DNA of 64,000 nt from Dyadobacter beijingensis DSM 21582 (GTDB lineage Bacteria > Bacteroidota > Bacteroidia > Cytophagales > Spirosomataceae), in NCBI RefSeq assembly GCF_000382205.1, contig NZ_KB907787.1:62001-126000 (forward strand). The letters are read 5' to 3'. A program made the position numbers and the translations under genes. Position 1 is the stretch's first letter. The number at the start of each line of letters is the position of its first letter. A model generated the notes under the pieces. It had not been told where the DNA came from, ran no database searches, and was given only the letters and a program-made list of their open reading frames with translations. Below, one piece after another: positions 17,513-25,713 of this stretch.

Positions 17513-18034
17513 ATGGAGGCGCTCATATTTTACCTGTTTTCGGCATTGACCCTCGCTGCGGGACTGTTGATATTGTTTTCCAAAAACCTGATTTACGGGG
17601 CATTCGCGTTATTCCTCGCGTTCCTCGGCGTGGCCGCGTTGTATGTGCTCGCGGGCGCAGATTTTTTGGCTGTTTCGCAAATCATGATTTATGTAGGCGG
17701 CATCCTGGTGTTGCTCATATTCGGGATTATGCTTACGCAAAAGAAGGAGCAAAGCGACGATTCTACGCGGCATAACAGGATAGAAGTGCCGATTACGCGG
17801 CAATTATGGGGGTTCCTGATCGGCGCCGGACTGTTTGGGCTGCTGGTAAAGGTCATTCTCACCTCGGATTTCAAATTGGCCGGGGATGAAATGAGCAGCA
17901 AATCTACCATCAAAACGATCGGTGTGGAGTTAATGACAAGTCATTTGCTGCCATTTGAAATAGCGGCTGTCCTGCTGCTGGTCGCGCTGATTGGCGCGGC
18001 TTATCTTGCATTAAACCGAAACCCAACGCCATGA
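17513..18034 (+). CDS. nuoJ: NADH-quinone oxidoreductase subunit J, isolated copy
   Basis: A 173-residue membrane subunit of complex I with about five spans: residues about 3-22, 29-48, 55-76, 96-115 and 142-165. Diagnostic features are NLIYGAFALFLAFLGVAALY and LAVSQIMIYVGGILVLLIFG (the conserved Tyr-Val-Gly segment of NuoJ). It is clearly different in sequence from the nuoJ at 53853-54371, so this is a second paralogous or foreign copy and not a recent duplication. It lies 3 bases after the tailed nuoI and overlaps nuoK by ATGA. Confidence 0.92.
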   Translation: MEALIFYLFSALTLAAGLLILFSKNLIYGAFALFLAFLGVAALYVLAGADFLAVSQIMIYVGGILVLLIFGIMLTQKKEQSDDSTRHNRIEVPITRQLWGFLIGAGLFGLLVKVILTSDFKLAGDEMSSKSTIKTIGVELMTSHLLPFEIAAVLLLVALIGAAYLALNRNPTP

Positions 18035-18342
18035 CCGTCATTCCTGTACAATATTACCTGATCGTCGCGGCGGCGCTGTTCTGTATTGGCTTGGCTATCT
18101 CGGTTACCAAACGGCACTTTATCGGAATGTTGCTGGGTATTGAGTTAATGCTCAATGCAGTGAATATCAATCTCGTGGCATTCAGCCGGCACGATCCTGA
18201 ACGTTTGAGCGGCCAACTTTTTGCACTTTTTGTGATCGTGGTCGCTGCTGCCGAGGTGACGGTCGCGCTGGCAATTATCCTGCGGGTGTACGGCCGTTTC
18301 AAAACCGTCGATCCCGACAAGGTTAGCGATTTAAAGCAGTAG
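18031..18342 (+). CDS. nuoK: NADH-quinone oxidoreductase subunit K
   Basis: 103 residues, three membrane spans, normal length. The conserved membrane glutamates are visible in FIGMLLGIELMLNAVNINLVAF and VIVVAAAEVTVALAIILRVY, the two positions linked to proton transfer in NuoK. The start overlaps the nuoJ stop (ATGA). This is the only nuoK in the window; the main nuo operon at 53.8-61.9 kb lacks one. No nuoL, nuoM or nuoN follows: the next gene is a small transporter. Confidence 0.95.
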   Translation: MTVIPVQYYLIVAAALFCIGLAISVTKRHFIGMLLGIELMLNAVNINLVAFSRHDPERLSGQLFALFVIVVAAAEVTVALAIILRVYGRFKTVDPDKVSDLKQ

Positions 18343-18392
18343 CACGATCGGCGGGAAACAAGTAACTTCGTCTCAAAATTATCATTTCCCGC

Positions 18393-18839
18393 ATGAACTG
18401 GATTTTCCTGATCTTTGCCTTTCTCATTGGTATCAGCAACGCCGTGCAATCGGGCGTGAACACGCAGCTCCGCGAGTCGATCAATAACCCCATTCTCGCG
18501 GCAATGACCTCTTTTTTTGTGGGATTGCTCGTACTGAGCATTGCATTCGCCTGTTTCAATCAGAATCCCGTTCCCTCCCTTGCCGATTTCAAACAGGTTT
18601 CGTGGACGCGCTTCATGGGCGGCGTTTTGGGTGCATTCTACGTGATCACGGTTATTTTTATTGTTCGGAATATCGGGCCTTCCAATATGATGTGCCTGAT
18701 CATCGCCGGCCAGATGGTAACTGTCATGACGATTGATCACTTTGGTTTACAGGGGTTTGCAGTACATCATTTGAATTTGCCCCGCATTTTGGGAACCATC
18801 CTGCTCGTAGCGGGCGTTTACCTGATCCTTAAAAATTAG
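18393..18839 (+). CDS. DMT-superfamily small transporter (YdcZ/DUF606-like)
   Basis: A 148-residue membrane protein with about five helices. Seen: IFAFLIGISNAVQSGVNTQL, ILAAMTSFFVGLLVLSIAFA, RFMGGVLGAFYVITVIFIV and NMMCLIIAGQMVTVMTIDHFG, a pattern matching the YdcZ-like DMT family, in which such half-size proteins work as dimers. The transported compound is unknown. It starts 50 bases after nuoK on the same strand and may be read from the same transcript, though nothing else connects it with respiration. Confidence 0.85.
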   Translation: MNWIFLIFAFLIGISNAVQSGVNTQLRESINNPILAAMTSFFVGLLVLSIAFACFNQNPVPSLADFKQVSWTRFMGGVLGAFYVITVIFIVRNIGPSNMMCLIIAGQMVTVMTIDHFGLQGFAVHHLNLPRILGTILLVAGVYLILKN

Positions 18840-18849
18840 GCACAAAAAA

Positions 18850-18872
18850 ACAGCAACCCGATGGATTGCTGT
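18850..18872 (-). terminator. Terminator for the reverse-strand DUF6265-like gene
   Basis: ACAGCAA pairs with TTGCTGT around a nine-base loop. Read on the reverse strand it is followed by seven T (the A run at 18844-18850). The weak stem is acceptable with that tract. Confidence 0.6.
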
Positions 18873-18893
18873 GGATGGGATATAGATGTAAAA

Positions 18894-19391
18894 TCAGGGG
18901 ATTTTGTTGAAAATAAACAGATCAACAAAGCTCCATTTGTCATTTTCTTTCTTCCCGCGCTGAATGACCAGCTGAGTAGGGGACCGTCTTTCGTAAATGA
19001 TCCGCACCGATGCGTCGTCTTTCTCAAACAACGCCTGGTTCTTTTTGGCTTCGATAAACTTGTAGCGGTCGGCAACCTCTTTTTCTTCCAGCGAAATCAT
19101 GCCCGGTTTGAAGTGTTTCACCATCGCCACCGGACCATTGTCAGTCTGCTCGAATGCGAAAATCTCATACAGTGCAGGCTTGTCGTCCTTGATCATACGG
19201 ATAAACCCGACAATGTTGTTGCCCTTCGGAGCCGTCCACGAAGCTTCGATAGGCCCGCCATTATAAGTCCCGAGCCAGCGGCCGTCGAGGAATGCGATGT
19301 CGTTCAGGGTGCCTTGCGCCTGCGCAAAAGTAGCCGTCAATACCAGGGCAAATGCCAGAAAGGTCTTTTGAATTGTGTTGAATTGGGTCAT
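18894..19391 (-). CDS. Exported DUF6265-like protein
   Basis: 165 residues with a signal peptide (LAFALVLTATFAQAQG). The mature part begins with LNDIAFLDGRWLGTYNGGPIE and SWTAPKGNNIVGFIRM, the opening strands of a lipocalin-like barrel as in DUF6265-type proteins (D-x-x-F-L-x-G-x-W). Function is not known for the family; it is probably a periplasmic ligand-binding or scaffold protein. It is transcribed alone, convergent with the transporter gene. Confidence 0.72.
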   Translation of the reverse strand: MTQFNTIQKTFLAFALVLTATFAQAQGTLNDIAFLDGRWLGTYNGGPIEASWTAPKGNNIVGFIRMIKDDKPALYEIFAFEQTDNGPVAMVKHFKPGMISLEEKEVADRYKFIEAKKNQALFEKDDASVRIIYERRSPTQLVIQRGKKENDKWSFVDLFIFNKIP

Positions 19392-19446
19392 TGAGATTTA
19401 GGTTGTGAATTGAGAAGGCAAATTAACAGAAATGTCGTACAAAAAA

Positions 19447-19474
19447 ATAGCCGGCCTGTTTCCAGACCGGCTAT
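19447..19474 (-). terminator. Terminator of purF
   Basis: ATAGCCGG pairs with CCGGCTAT, with an inner CTG/CAG pair after one mismatch. On the reverse strand a run of T follows (A run 19441-19447). It lies 18 bases past the purF stop. Confidence 0.8.
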
Positions 19475-19491
19475 GGTAACTTCAAACTTTA

Positions 19492-21384
19492 TCAGTAAGC
19501 CCTTTCCAGTTTACCCTCGTAAGAGTTCGTGAAAGCTTTGTTTACGACTTTATTACCGCCCTGGGTTGGATAGTTTCCGGTGAAATACCAGTCTCCTAAA
19601 TGGCCTGGGCAGGCTTTATGCAGGTTTTCTACTGTTTGGAATACCACTGCAAGTTCCGCGTTGAGGCCTTTCGGACGAATAATCTCGGCGATTTTCTGAG
19701 AGATTTCCTCGTCGGTGAACGGATCGTACAATGCTTTTACGTAGTTGGTATGATATGGATTCTTAGTCGCCAATGCAGTCACACTTTGTGTGTAGGCATC
19801 TTCCAATTTGTATTCCATATCGCGTTCTTCGAGCAATTTCAGCACGGCCCGGTAAGCGACGAAGTCCTTCATTCTCGACATGTCGATACCGTAGCAGTCC
19901 GGGAAGCGGATCTGCGGCGCGGACGATGCTACAACGATTTTCTTCGGTTTCAGCCGGTCGAGCATGGTAAGAATGCTCTTTTCAAGCGTGGTACCGCGCA
20001 CGATCGAGTCGTCGATGATCACGACGGTGTCCACATTCTTGCGCACCACCTCGAATGTCGTGTCATACACGCTCGACACCATGTCGTCACGCAATGCGTC
20101 GGCGGTGATGAACGTGCGGGACTTGACATCTTTCGTTACCAATTTTTCGATCCGCGGCCGGAACGAGAGCACTTTTTCAAGGTCTTCTTCGAAAAGAATG
20201 CCTTCCATAATGGCCTGCTTGCGCTTTTTAGCCAGATACTCTTCCAGACCTTCGATCATTCCCAGGAACGCCGTTTCCGCGGTATTCGGAATGTAGGAGA
20301 AAATGGTGTTTTCGAGGTCGTAATTAACTTCTTTGAGAATCTGCGGGATAAGCAGTTTGCCCAGCTGCTTGCGCTCGTTGTAGATATCCGGGTCGGTGCC
20401 GCGGGAGAAGTAAATGCGCTCGAAGCTGCATGAACGTTTTTCCAGGCGTGGCAGGATCGGGAACTCGTTATACTCACCGTTCTTATCTACAATCAGCGCA
20501 GATCCGGGAGTGATTTCAGTGATCTGATCGTAATCTACATTAAATGCAGCTTTGATAGCCTGCTTTTCTGATGCCACTACAACCACCTCATCATCAGCAT
20601 AATAGAATGCCGGACGAATTCCGGCAGGGTCGCGGATCACGAACGATGCGCCGTAGCCTGTCAACCCGCACATAGCGTAGCCGCCGTCGAAATCGCGGCA
20701 AGAGCGGTAGAGCAGGCGCGGCAGGTCGATATTGTCTTCGATGACGTCGGACAACGTCGGATTTTCGTAAACTCCCTTGAAGCGTTCGAATACCCGCTGG
20801 TTTTCTTCATCTAGGAAATGTCCAATTTTTTCCATTACCGTTACGGTGTCCACTTTCTCTTTCGGATGCTGGCCTAGTGACACCAGTTTGCCGAAAAGTT
20901 CATCCACATTGGTCATGTTGAAGTTACCCGCCATCACCAGGTTCCGGCTCCGCCAGTTACTTTGGCGCAGCATCGGGTGACAGTTTTCCACTTCATTGGA
21001 ACCATGCGTGCCGTAACGAAGATGTCCCAGCCATACTTCTCCTGTGAATGCCAGGTTTTCCTGCAACCATTTCGCGTCGTTGGCGTGGTCCCGGTTGTTT
21101 TTGAGACCCTTGCGGAATTTTTTGTGGATTTTGGAGAAAATATCCGTAAGTGGCTGAGGTTCTACGGATCTGTACCGGCTGATATACCGTTTCCCGGGCG
21201 GGACGTCGATCTTGATATTGGCTACCCCGGCTCCATCCTGGCCCCGGTTGACCTGTTTTTCCATCATGACCGAAAGCTTATGAACTGCGTACAGCGGCGT
21301 TTCGTACTTGTCGATGTAGTATTGATAAGGCTTTCTAAGACGGATAAGTGCTATGCCGCACTCATGCTTAATGGCGTCGCTCAT
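19492..21384 (-). CDS. purF: Amidophosphoribosyltransferase (glutamine PRPP amidotransferase)
   Basis: 630 residues, longer than the roughly 470-500 of the common enzyme but typical of the Bacteroidota form. The first committed step of purine synthesis moves glutamine amide nitrogen onto PRPP. The glutaminase half starts with HECGIALIRL (the nucleophilic Cys near residue 9) and has NRGQDGAGVAN and WLGHLRYGTHG. The synthase half has the PRPP-binding motif VVIIDDSIVRGTT and KIVVASSAPQIRFPDCYGID. The catalytic Cys is not at position 2, so a short propeptide must be removed for activity if the usual mechanism holds. It is monocistronic between two terminator/promoter signals. Confidence 0.93.
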   Translation of the reverse strand: MSDAIKHECGIALIRLRKPYQYYIDKYETPLYAVHKLSVMMEKQVNRGQDGAGVANIKIDVPPGKRYISRYRSVEPQPLTDIFSKIHKKFRKGLKNNRDHANDAKWLQENLAFTGEVWLGHLRYGTHGSNEVENCHPMLRQSNWRSRNLVMAGNFNMTNVDELFGKLVSLGQHPKEKVDTVTVMEKIGHFLDEENQRVFERFKGVYENPTLSDVIEDNIDLPRLLYRSCRDFDGGYAMCGLTGYGASFVIRDPAGIRPAFYYADDEVVVVASEKQAIKAAFNVDYDQITEITPGSALIVDKNGEYNEFPILPRLEKRSCSFERIYFSRGTDPDIYNERKQLGKLLIPQILKEVNYDLENTIFSYIPNTAETAFLGMIEGLEEYLAKKRKQAIMEGILFEEDLEKVLSFRPRIEKLVTKDVKSRTFITADALRDDMVSSVYDTTFEVVRKNVDTVVIIDDSIVRGTTLEKSILTMLDRLKPKKIVVASSAPQIRFPDCYGIDMSRMKDFVAYRAVLKLLEERDMEYKLEDAYTQSVTALATKNPYHTNYVKALYDPFTDEEISQKIAEIIRPKGLNAELAVVFQTVENLHKACPGHLGDWYFTGNYPTQGGNKVVNKAFTNSYEGKLERAY

Positions 21385-21490
21385 AAGAAGAGTAATGCTT
21401 TAGAGATATTGGTGTTTGCTGGTATGCAAAGCGTATTCCCTGAATATTAGCGTAACGAATTTCGATTCCCGTTTAGTTCGTTATTTCTTG

Positions 21491-21498
21491 CAAAGATA
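21491..21498 (-). promoter_or_regulatory. Candidate -7 promoter box for purF
   Basis: On the reverse strand TATCTTTG fits TAnnTTTG, about 107 bases before the purF start. No strong -33 partner was seen. The rest of the 284-base gap to recO holds no recognisable riboswitch or gene. Confidence 0.45.
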
Positions 21499-21668
21499 CA
21501 AATCTTTCCGTCGGTTGAAACCGACGGGTATGGATGATTTTTCTTATTGGAATGCTTGCACTGCAGAATCCAATTGCCGGCAGTTTCAACTCCCGGACCA
21601 AAAGATTATTGCAAATTCTCATTACAAGAAAGATAACTATTTTTGATCAAACTGATATTAAAATTTCC

Positions 21669-22364
21669 ATGCTTCACAAAACCCGTGGCATCGCGTTGAG
21701 CTACATCCGCTACAAGGAGTCTTCCATCATTGCGAAGATTTACACGGAAGCCTTTGGTATACAGACCTATATCGTCAACGGCGTACGAAGCAGCAAGTCC
21801 AAAACCAACCGGATCGCCTTTTACCAACCCCTCACACTACTCGATATGGTAGTGTACCACAAAAACAAGGAGGATACCATTCACCGTATCTCGGAGATCA
21901 AATGCTATGCCCCCTTTTTCTCGATCCCCTACGATGTAATAAAATCGGGCCTCGCGCTTTTTATGACCGAAATGCTCGGTAAAACTTTGCGTGAGGAAGA
22001 GAACAACGAGCCATTGTTCCATTTTATTGAACAATCGGTATTGTACCTGGACGATGCGGAGAGCGGTTTCGAGAATTTTCACATCCAGTTTCTCATGCAA
22101 TTGGCACATTACCTGGGCTTTGGCGTGGAGGCCGTCGATGACCTGGAAAATGAATTGAAAAGCAACCACTTCCCGCACGTAGCGGACGCGCAGGAGCATG
22201 CGGCCACGGAGCGAATGCTGGAAAATGGCTACGGTTTGTCCATTCCGTTGGACAGGACCAGGCGGATCGGCATTCTCGAAAAGCTGATCTTCTTTTACAA
22301 AATCCACATGGAGGGACTGGGGGAGATCAAGTCGCTCGATGTTTTGCGGGAAGTTTTGCGCTGA
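21669..22364 (+). CDS. recO: DNA repair protein RecO
   Basis: A 231-residue recombination mediator that loads RecA with RecR at gaps and anneals single strands. The N-terminal OB fold is visible (MLHKTRGIALSYIRYKESS, IYTEAFGIQTYIVNGVRSSK), followed by the helical C-terminal domain (ALFMTEMLGKTLREEENN, FLMQLAHYLGFG). It lacks the CxxC zinc site that some RecO proteins have. ATG 21669 gives the family start; the open frame continues upstream without similarity. A TATTTTTG box lies 24 bases before it. It is followed by an exported-protein gene. Confidence 0.92.
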   Translation: MLHKTRGIALSYIRYKESSIIAKIYTEAFGIQTYIVNGVRSSKSKTNRIAFYQPLTLLDMVVYHKNKEDTIHRISEIKCYAPFFSIPYDVIKSGLALFMTEMLGKTLREEENNEPLFHFIEQSVLYLDDAESGFENFHIQFLMQLAHYLGFGVEAVDDLENELKSNHFPHVADAQEHAATERMLENGYGLSIPLDRTRRIGILEKLIFFYKIHMEGLGEIKSLDVLREVLR

Positions 22365-22433
22365 AAGTTGCCCGATTTCAAAATTGGCATAATTTTGATA
22401 ACGTATATGGTAACCCCATTTAAACCGAATGCA

Positions 22434-23135
22434 ATGAAACATATACTGACGACCGCCTTTTTACTGATCTCATTCCTTTCTTTCAGCCAGGTACCCAAAG
22501 GTGCATGGAAGTCGCAGGAGCCTACTGGCAGCGCTTCGACGCTCATCGTGGCCGATAATTACCTTGTGATTGCTTCTTATAGTATTGGTAATAAATATTT
22601 CGAGCGCTCGGAAGGCGGGCCGTTCACGATGAGTGGCGATAAAATGACCTACACCCCGGAATTCAACTCGGCCGACACGGCGAAAATCGGAATTCCGATC
22701 GAGTTTACCGTGACGGTGAAAGATGATATCCTGACATTGCGCTATGAAGAAGCGATGGTGTGGATGCGTGTGGATGATGCCACGAACGTGCCAATGGCCG
22801 GCGCATGGCACATTACCGAGCGCGACAACGGGCAGGGTTCGCTGGTGCAGATCCACCAGACGGGGACCCGTAAAACACTGAAGTTGCTTTCTAAAACCCG
22901 TTTCCAATGGTTCGCGATCGATCCGGCGGTAAAAGGATTTTACGCCACCGGCGGCGGTACCTACACGGCGAAGGATGGCAAATACACGGAAAACATCCAG
23001 TTTTTTTCCAAAGACAACAACCGCGTCGGTTCTTCGCTGAAATTCGATTTCAAACTTGACAATGGCCGCTGGGATCATAGCGGCAAGAGCAGTGACGGCA
23101 AGCCGGTACACGAAATCTGGGAAAAAATCCCCTGA
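22434..23135 (+). CDS. Exported hypothetical protein, two lipocalin-like repeats
   Basis: 233 residues with a signal peptide (MKHILTTAFLLISFLSFSQ, cut after SFSQ). The mature part has two similar halves, each beginning with a GAW element: GAWKSQEP near the start, then GAWHITERDNGQGS near residue 124, and each continues in beta strands. That suggests a duplicated small beta-barrel, perhaps lipocalin-like. I cannot assign a function. ATG 22434 is used because the signal peptide begins there. Its stop is 2 bases from the convergent metal-like gene cluster. Confidence 0.7.
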   Translation: MKHILTTAFLLISFLSFSQVPKGAWKSQEPTGSASTLIVADNYLVIASYSIGNKYFERSEGGPFTMSGDKMTYTPEFNSADTAKIGIPIEFTVTVKDDILTLRYEEAMVWMRVDDATNVPMAGAWHITERDNGQGSLVQIHQTGTRKTLKLLSKTRFQWFAIDPAVKGFYATGGGTYTAKDGKYTENIQFFSKDNNRVGSSLKFDFKLDNGRWDHSGKSSDGKPVHEIWEKIP

Positions 23136-23137
23136 CC

Positions 23138-23572
23138 CTACTCGATCACCTCGGCGTCTTTCAAAATGTAGTTGAGGTGATCGACGTCATTCGCATTCAA
23201 TGCGAGTTTTCCGCGTACGGTGAGTACTTCGTCGGTGCGGAATCGCTGTTTTTTCTTTCTGAACTGCAATTCGATGATAGATTCCGGCCCTGCGCCGCCG
23301 CAGAAGAAGCACGCGGCCATGGGTTTGGCGGAAATGACGTAAATGTTGTCCGCTTCGTCGACCGGGATCATGTAGCCGCGAATGCGGACCTCTTTCCCTT
23401 GCAAAACATTCACCGAGGGCCCGAAAGTGGGGTAAAGGAAATACATGCTGAGTTCCTTGTTGAGTTTGCGCGAAAATTTCACGTCGGCCAGGCGCTTCCA
23501 GTTGATTTCCAATGTGTCCGAGGCCGTTGTGAATGCAAACAGCGGGACGAGAAAAATGGCTAATCTTCTCAT
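23138..23572 (-). CDS. Exported DUF3299-like protein
   Basis: 144 residues with a signal peptide (MRRLAIFLVPLFAFTTAS). The mature part is an OB-like small domain: YPTFGPSVNVLQGKEVRIRG, YMIPVDEADNIYVIS, and the notable AACFFCGGAGPES with a CxxC pair, then LTVRGKLALNANDVDHLNYI. The pattern resembles DUF3299-type periplasmic proteins. The paired cysteines could bind metal or form a disulfide. The start ATG overlaps the stop of the preceding His-rich lipoprotein gene (ATGA), so the two are made together. Confidence 0.75.
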   Translation of the reverse strand: MRRLAIFLVPLFAFTTASDTLEINWKRLADVKFSRKLNKELSMYFLYPTFGPSVNVLQGKEVRIRGYMIPVDEADNIYVISAKPMAACFFCGGAGPESIIELQFRKKKQRFRTDEVLTVRGKLALNANDVDHLNYILKDAEVIE

Positions 23573-23964
23573 TTTTCCAGTCTTTTGATGGCGTGCCTTA
23601 GTTCGAGGATCGCTTCTTTCGACTGCCGCTGGTAATCGAGCATCGACTCGTCGGTCATCGGGGGCGCGGCTTTGTGCGAATGTGCGCCATGTGCATGGTC
23701 GTGGGCATGCGCGAAGCCCGGCACTTCGATCACATTTGTTTCCCAAACCTCGATCAGGCTCTTCAGGCTGTCGATCTGTGACTGATCCACATCGTTACTG
23801 GAATTGGCGGATATACTGTCTAGCCGCGCTTCCAGTTCTTTCGAAATTTCAATGGCTTCTAAATGCAAACGGTTGGCTTCAACCAGCTCGCGGCTGTTCT
23901 CATTTTTCTTTGAGCAGGCAGCGGTCAGCAGGCAAATGGCGATCAGACGGATGGATAAATTCAT
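23569..23964 (-). CDS. Histidine-rich lipoprotein
   Basis: 131 residues. A lipoprotein signal peptide ends in LLTAACSKK (lipobox TAAC). The middle is a coiled helical region (ELVEANRLHLEAIEISKELE). Near residue 92 there is a run of alternating histidines, AHAHDHAHGAHSH, of the sort that binds zinc or similar ions. ATG 23964 was chosen because the lipoprotein signal starts there. The gene is divergent from the membrane protein gene at 24055 across a perfect palindrome, and it couples to the DUF3299-like gene. Role inferred: periplasmic metal binding or delivery. Confidence 0.78.
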   Translation of the reverse strand: MNLSIRLIAICLLTAACSKKNENSRELVEANRLHLEAIEISKELEARLDSISANSSNDVDQSQIDSLKSLIEVWETNVIEVPGFAHAHDHAHGAHSHKAAPPMTDESMLDYQRQSKEAILELRHAIKRLEK

Positions 23965-23986
23965 TTGGTAATGGAACTTCAATAAA

Positions 23987-24001
23987 TGCAACAATGTTGC
24001 A
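23987..24001. promoter_or_regulatory. Perfect 15-bp palindrome, Zur/Fur-like operator candidate
   Basis: TGCAACA-A-TGTTGCA is a perfect inverted repeat with one central base, in the 90-base gap between two divergent genes whose products look metal-related. Its size and 7-1-7 symmetry are those of Fur-family boxes. The identity of the regulator is inference. Confidence 0.65.
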
Positions 24002-24054
24002 AAAATGAATTAAATACTTTTACCGCGCAAGTACTGCGTCCATTTTCTTCTCAT

Positions 24055-24597
24055 ATGCGAAGCATTTATTCCCTGACAATCAGCTTCATCATCACTTTTT
24101 TACATATCGGCTGCTGCATTCTTCCACTCTTATCGCTGGCGTCTTTTTCGTTCTTCGCAAATGGTTTTCTGGCCAGGCATCAGCTTTTGCTTACTGCGTT
24201 ACAGTGGGCGCTGTTCGTATGGCTGACGGCCCGGCTGGCATTTTTCCTTTTTTGGAAAAAAAACTTTCACGGTCGTGCGGAGACATTGTCCTATTTCTTC
24301 GGATGGTTTATCGCATTGTCGGGACTGATTATCAACCGGTGGGAGCCGTTTAAAACGGAGGACCAGGTGATGGCCGAGCAGCATTTCGAGCGTTTCAGAT
24401 CTCAGCGGCAGTTGCGCATCGACCTGACCAGTCAGGAAACGGCGAACGATCTCCTGGCAGATTTGCGGAAGATTGATGGCGTACGAAAAGGAAGTATTGC
24501 ACTGGAAGCACAAGCCGTAACGCTATCCTATCACAAAGAAAAGGTCTCTCCGGAGCAGATTTTGGCGGTTTTGAAAAGTAAGGGCCATTTGAAGTGA
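24055..24597 (+). CDS. Membrane protein with a C-terminal HMA-like domain
   Basis: 180 residues from ATG 24055. The N-terminal half has about three membrane spans and begins ISFIITFLHIGCCILPLLSL, with a Cys-Cys pair in the first helix as in some MerC-like proteins. The last 60 residues (LRIDLTSQETANDLLADLRK ... VTLSYHKEKVSPEQILAVLK) have the beta-alpha-beta-beta-alpha order of a heavy-metal-associated domain but lack its CxxC. It may be a metal transporter or sensor part. The gene is divergent from the His-rich lipoprotein across the palindrome at 23987. Confidence 0.7.
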   Translation: MRSIYSLTISFIITFLHIGCCILPLLSLASFSFFANGFLARHQLLLTALQWALFVWLTARLAFFLFWKKNFHGRAETLSYFFGWFIALSGLIINRWEPFKTEDQVMAEQHFERFRSQRQLRIDLTSQETANDLLADLRKIDGVRKGSIALEAQAVTLSYHKEKVSPEQILAVLKSKGHLK

Positions 24598-24652
24598 CCC
24601 TAAACGCCGATTGAGTTATTTAGATTTATTCAAAATAATTTTCATCAAACAT

Positions 24653-24682
24653 TTGAATGATTCTAAATAGATAATATATTTG
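24653..24682 (+). promoter_or_regulatory. Promoter for the small Cys/Lys-rich protein
   Basis: TTG at 24653-24655 and TATATTTG at 24675-24682 with 19 bases between match the Bacteroidota -33/-7 pattern well. The start codon is 24 bases after the -7 box. Confidence 0.75.
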
Positions 24683-24705
24683 CCTCAGTTTAAACAGCAA
24701 TGTGA

Positions 24706-24861
24706 ATGAGCGCTTTGACTTATAGTGATGACAATACGGGTGTGGAGCAGGGGTGTTTCTGGATGAAAACCTTCGAAGACAGCACCGAATGCGTGTTTAA
24801 GAAGTGTTGCGAGAAATACAAAAAGAAGGGCAAGCATTGTAAAAAGTGCCCTAAGAAGTAA
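24706..24861 (+). CDS. Small Cys/Lys-rich protein, 51 residues
   Basis: A short frame with its own good promoter and terminator. The acidic first half (SALTYSDDNTGVEQG) is followed by a basic, cysteine-bearing second half: CVFKKCCEKYKKKGKHC then KKCPKK. Six cysteines and one histidine could form a small metal site. No signal peptide. I have no named family; such tiny proteins are often missed by annotation. It lies close to the putative metal locus (23.1-24.6 kb), which makes a metal-binding role tempting but unproven. Confidence 0.7.
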   Translation: MSALTYSDDNTGVEQGCFWMKTFEDSTECVFKKCCEKYKKKGKHCKKCPKK

Positions 24862-24919
24862 CGTTCGCTGTTACCCTTTTTGACTAGTAATACAGTTCAT
24901 GGTGAATAATTGTAAGAGA

Positions 24920-24946
24920 GGGAGTGCCGCCTGAGCGTTCCCTTTT
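24920..24946 (+). terminator. Terminator after the small Cys/Lys-rich gene
   Basis: GGGAGTGC pairs with GCGTTCCC (two wobble pairs) around a seven-base loop, followed by TTTT. It lies between that gene and the convergent lptB. Confidence 0.55.
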
Positions 24947-24962
24947 CTATGCTGGAGACATT

Positions 24963-25694
24963 TCAGATCTTCCTTTTCAGCTCGAAATTCTGCCCCAGGT
25001 ACACACGGCGTACCACTTCGTCCTCCGCCAGTTCTTCGGCAGTGCCTTGTTTCAATATTTTTCCTTCGAAAAGCAGATATGCCCGGTCGGTAATCGATAG
25101 GGTTTCGTTTACATTGTGGTCGGTGATGAGAATGCCGATATTCTTATGTTTCAGCTTAGCGACGATGCTCTGAATATCTTCCACGGCAATCGGGTCGACA
25201 CCGGCAAACGGCTCATCGAGCAGAATGAATTTAGGGTCCACCGCCAAAGACCTTGCAATTTCCGTCCGGCGGCGCTCGCCTCCCGAAAGAACCATTCCCT
25301 TGCTTTTACGGACGTGCCCCAGGTGAAATTCCTCGATCAGCTCTTCTACCTTGTGTTTCTGGTCGGCTTTGGGTAGATCGGTCATTTCAAGCACGGCTTT
25401 GATGTTTTCTTCCACCGTTAATGTCCGGAAAACCGATGCTTCCTGCGCCAGGTAACCCAGCCCGAGGCGCGCGCGCTTGTACATGGGCAGGCTCGTAATG
25501 TCCTTATCGTCCAGGTACACTTTGCCGCTATTCGGCTTTACAAGGCCTACCGCCATATAAAACGAAGTAGTCTTACCGGCGCCATTCGGCCCGAGCAGCC
25601 CGACGATCTCGCCCTGCTCCACCTGGTAGCTGACATTATTATTCACAAGACGAACCCCGTATTTCTTCACGAGGTTTTCAGTTCTTAGTATCAT
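24963..25694 (-). CDS. lptB: Lipopolysaccharide export ABC transporter ATPase
   Basis: A 243-residue ABC ATPase that powers extraction of LPS from the inner membrane with LptFG and LptC. Seen: Walker [15 protein letters not shown], a Q loop in [12 protein letters not shown], the signature [15 protein letters not shown], Walker [14 protein letters not shown], and an H-loop LITDHNV. Strong similarity to LptB in [16 protein letters not shown]. LptFG and LptC are not in the window. It is 19 bases downstream of recJ on the same strand and probably read with it. Confidence 0.95.
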   Translation of the reverse strand: MILRTENLVKKYGVRLVNNNVSYQVEQGEIVGLLGPNGAGKTTSFYMAVGLVKPNSGKVYLDDKDITSLPMYKRARLGLGYLAQEASVFRTLTVEENIKAVLEMTDLPKADQKHKVEELIEEFHLGHVRKSKGMVLSGGERRRTEIARSLAVDPKFILLDEPFAGVDPIAVEDIQSIVAKLKHKNIGILITDHNVNETLSITDRAYLLFEGKILKQGTAEELAEDEVVRRVYLGQNFELKRKI

Positions 25695-25713
25695 TCGTTC
25701 GTTTAAGTGCTTC

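Noticed and set aside
16822-17526. A 234-codon frame antisense to the nuoI tail
   Set aside because: Produced by the repetitive GC-rich tail; composition is Gly/Ser/Phe low-complexity with no start signal.
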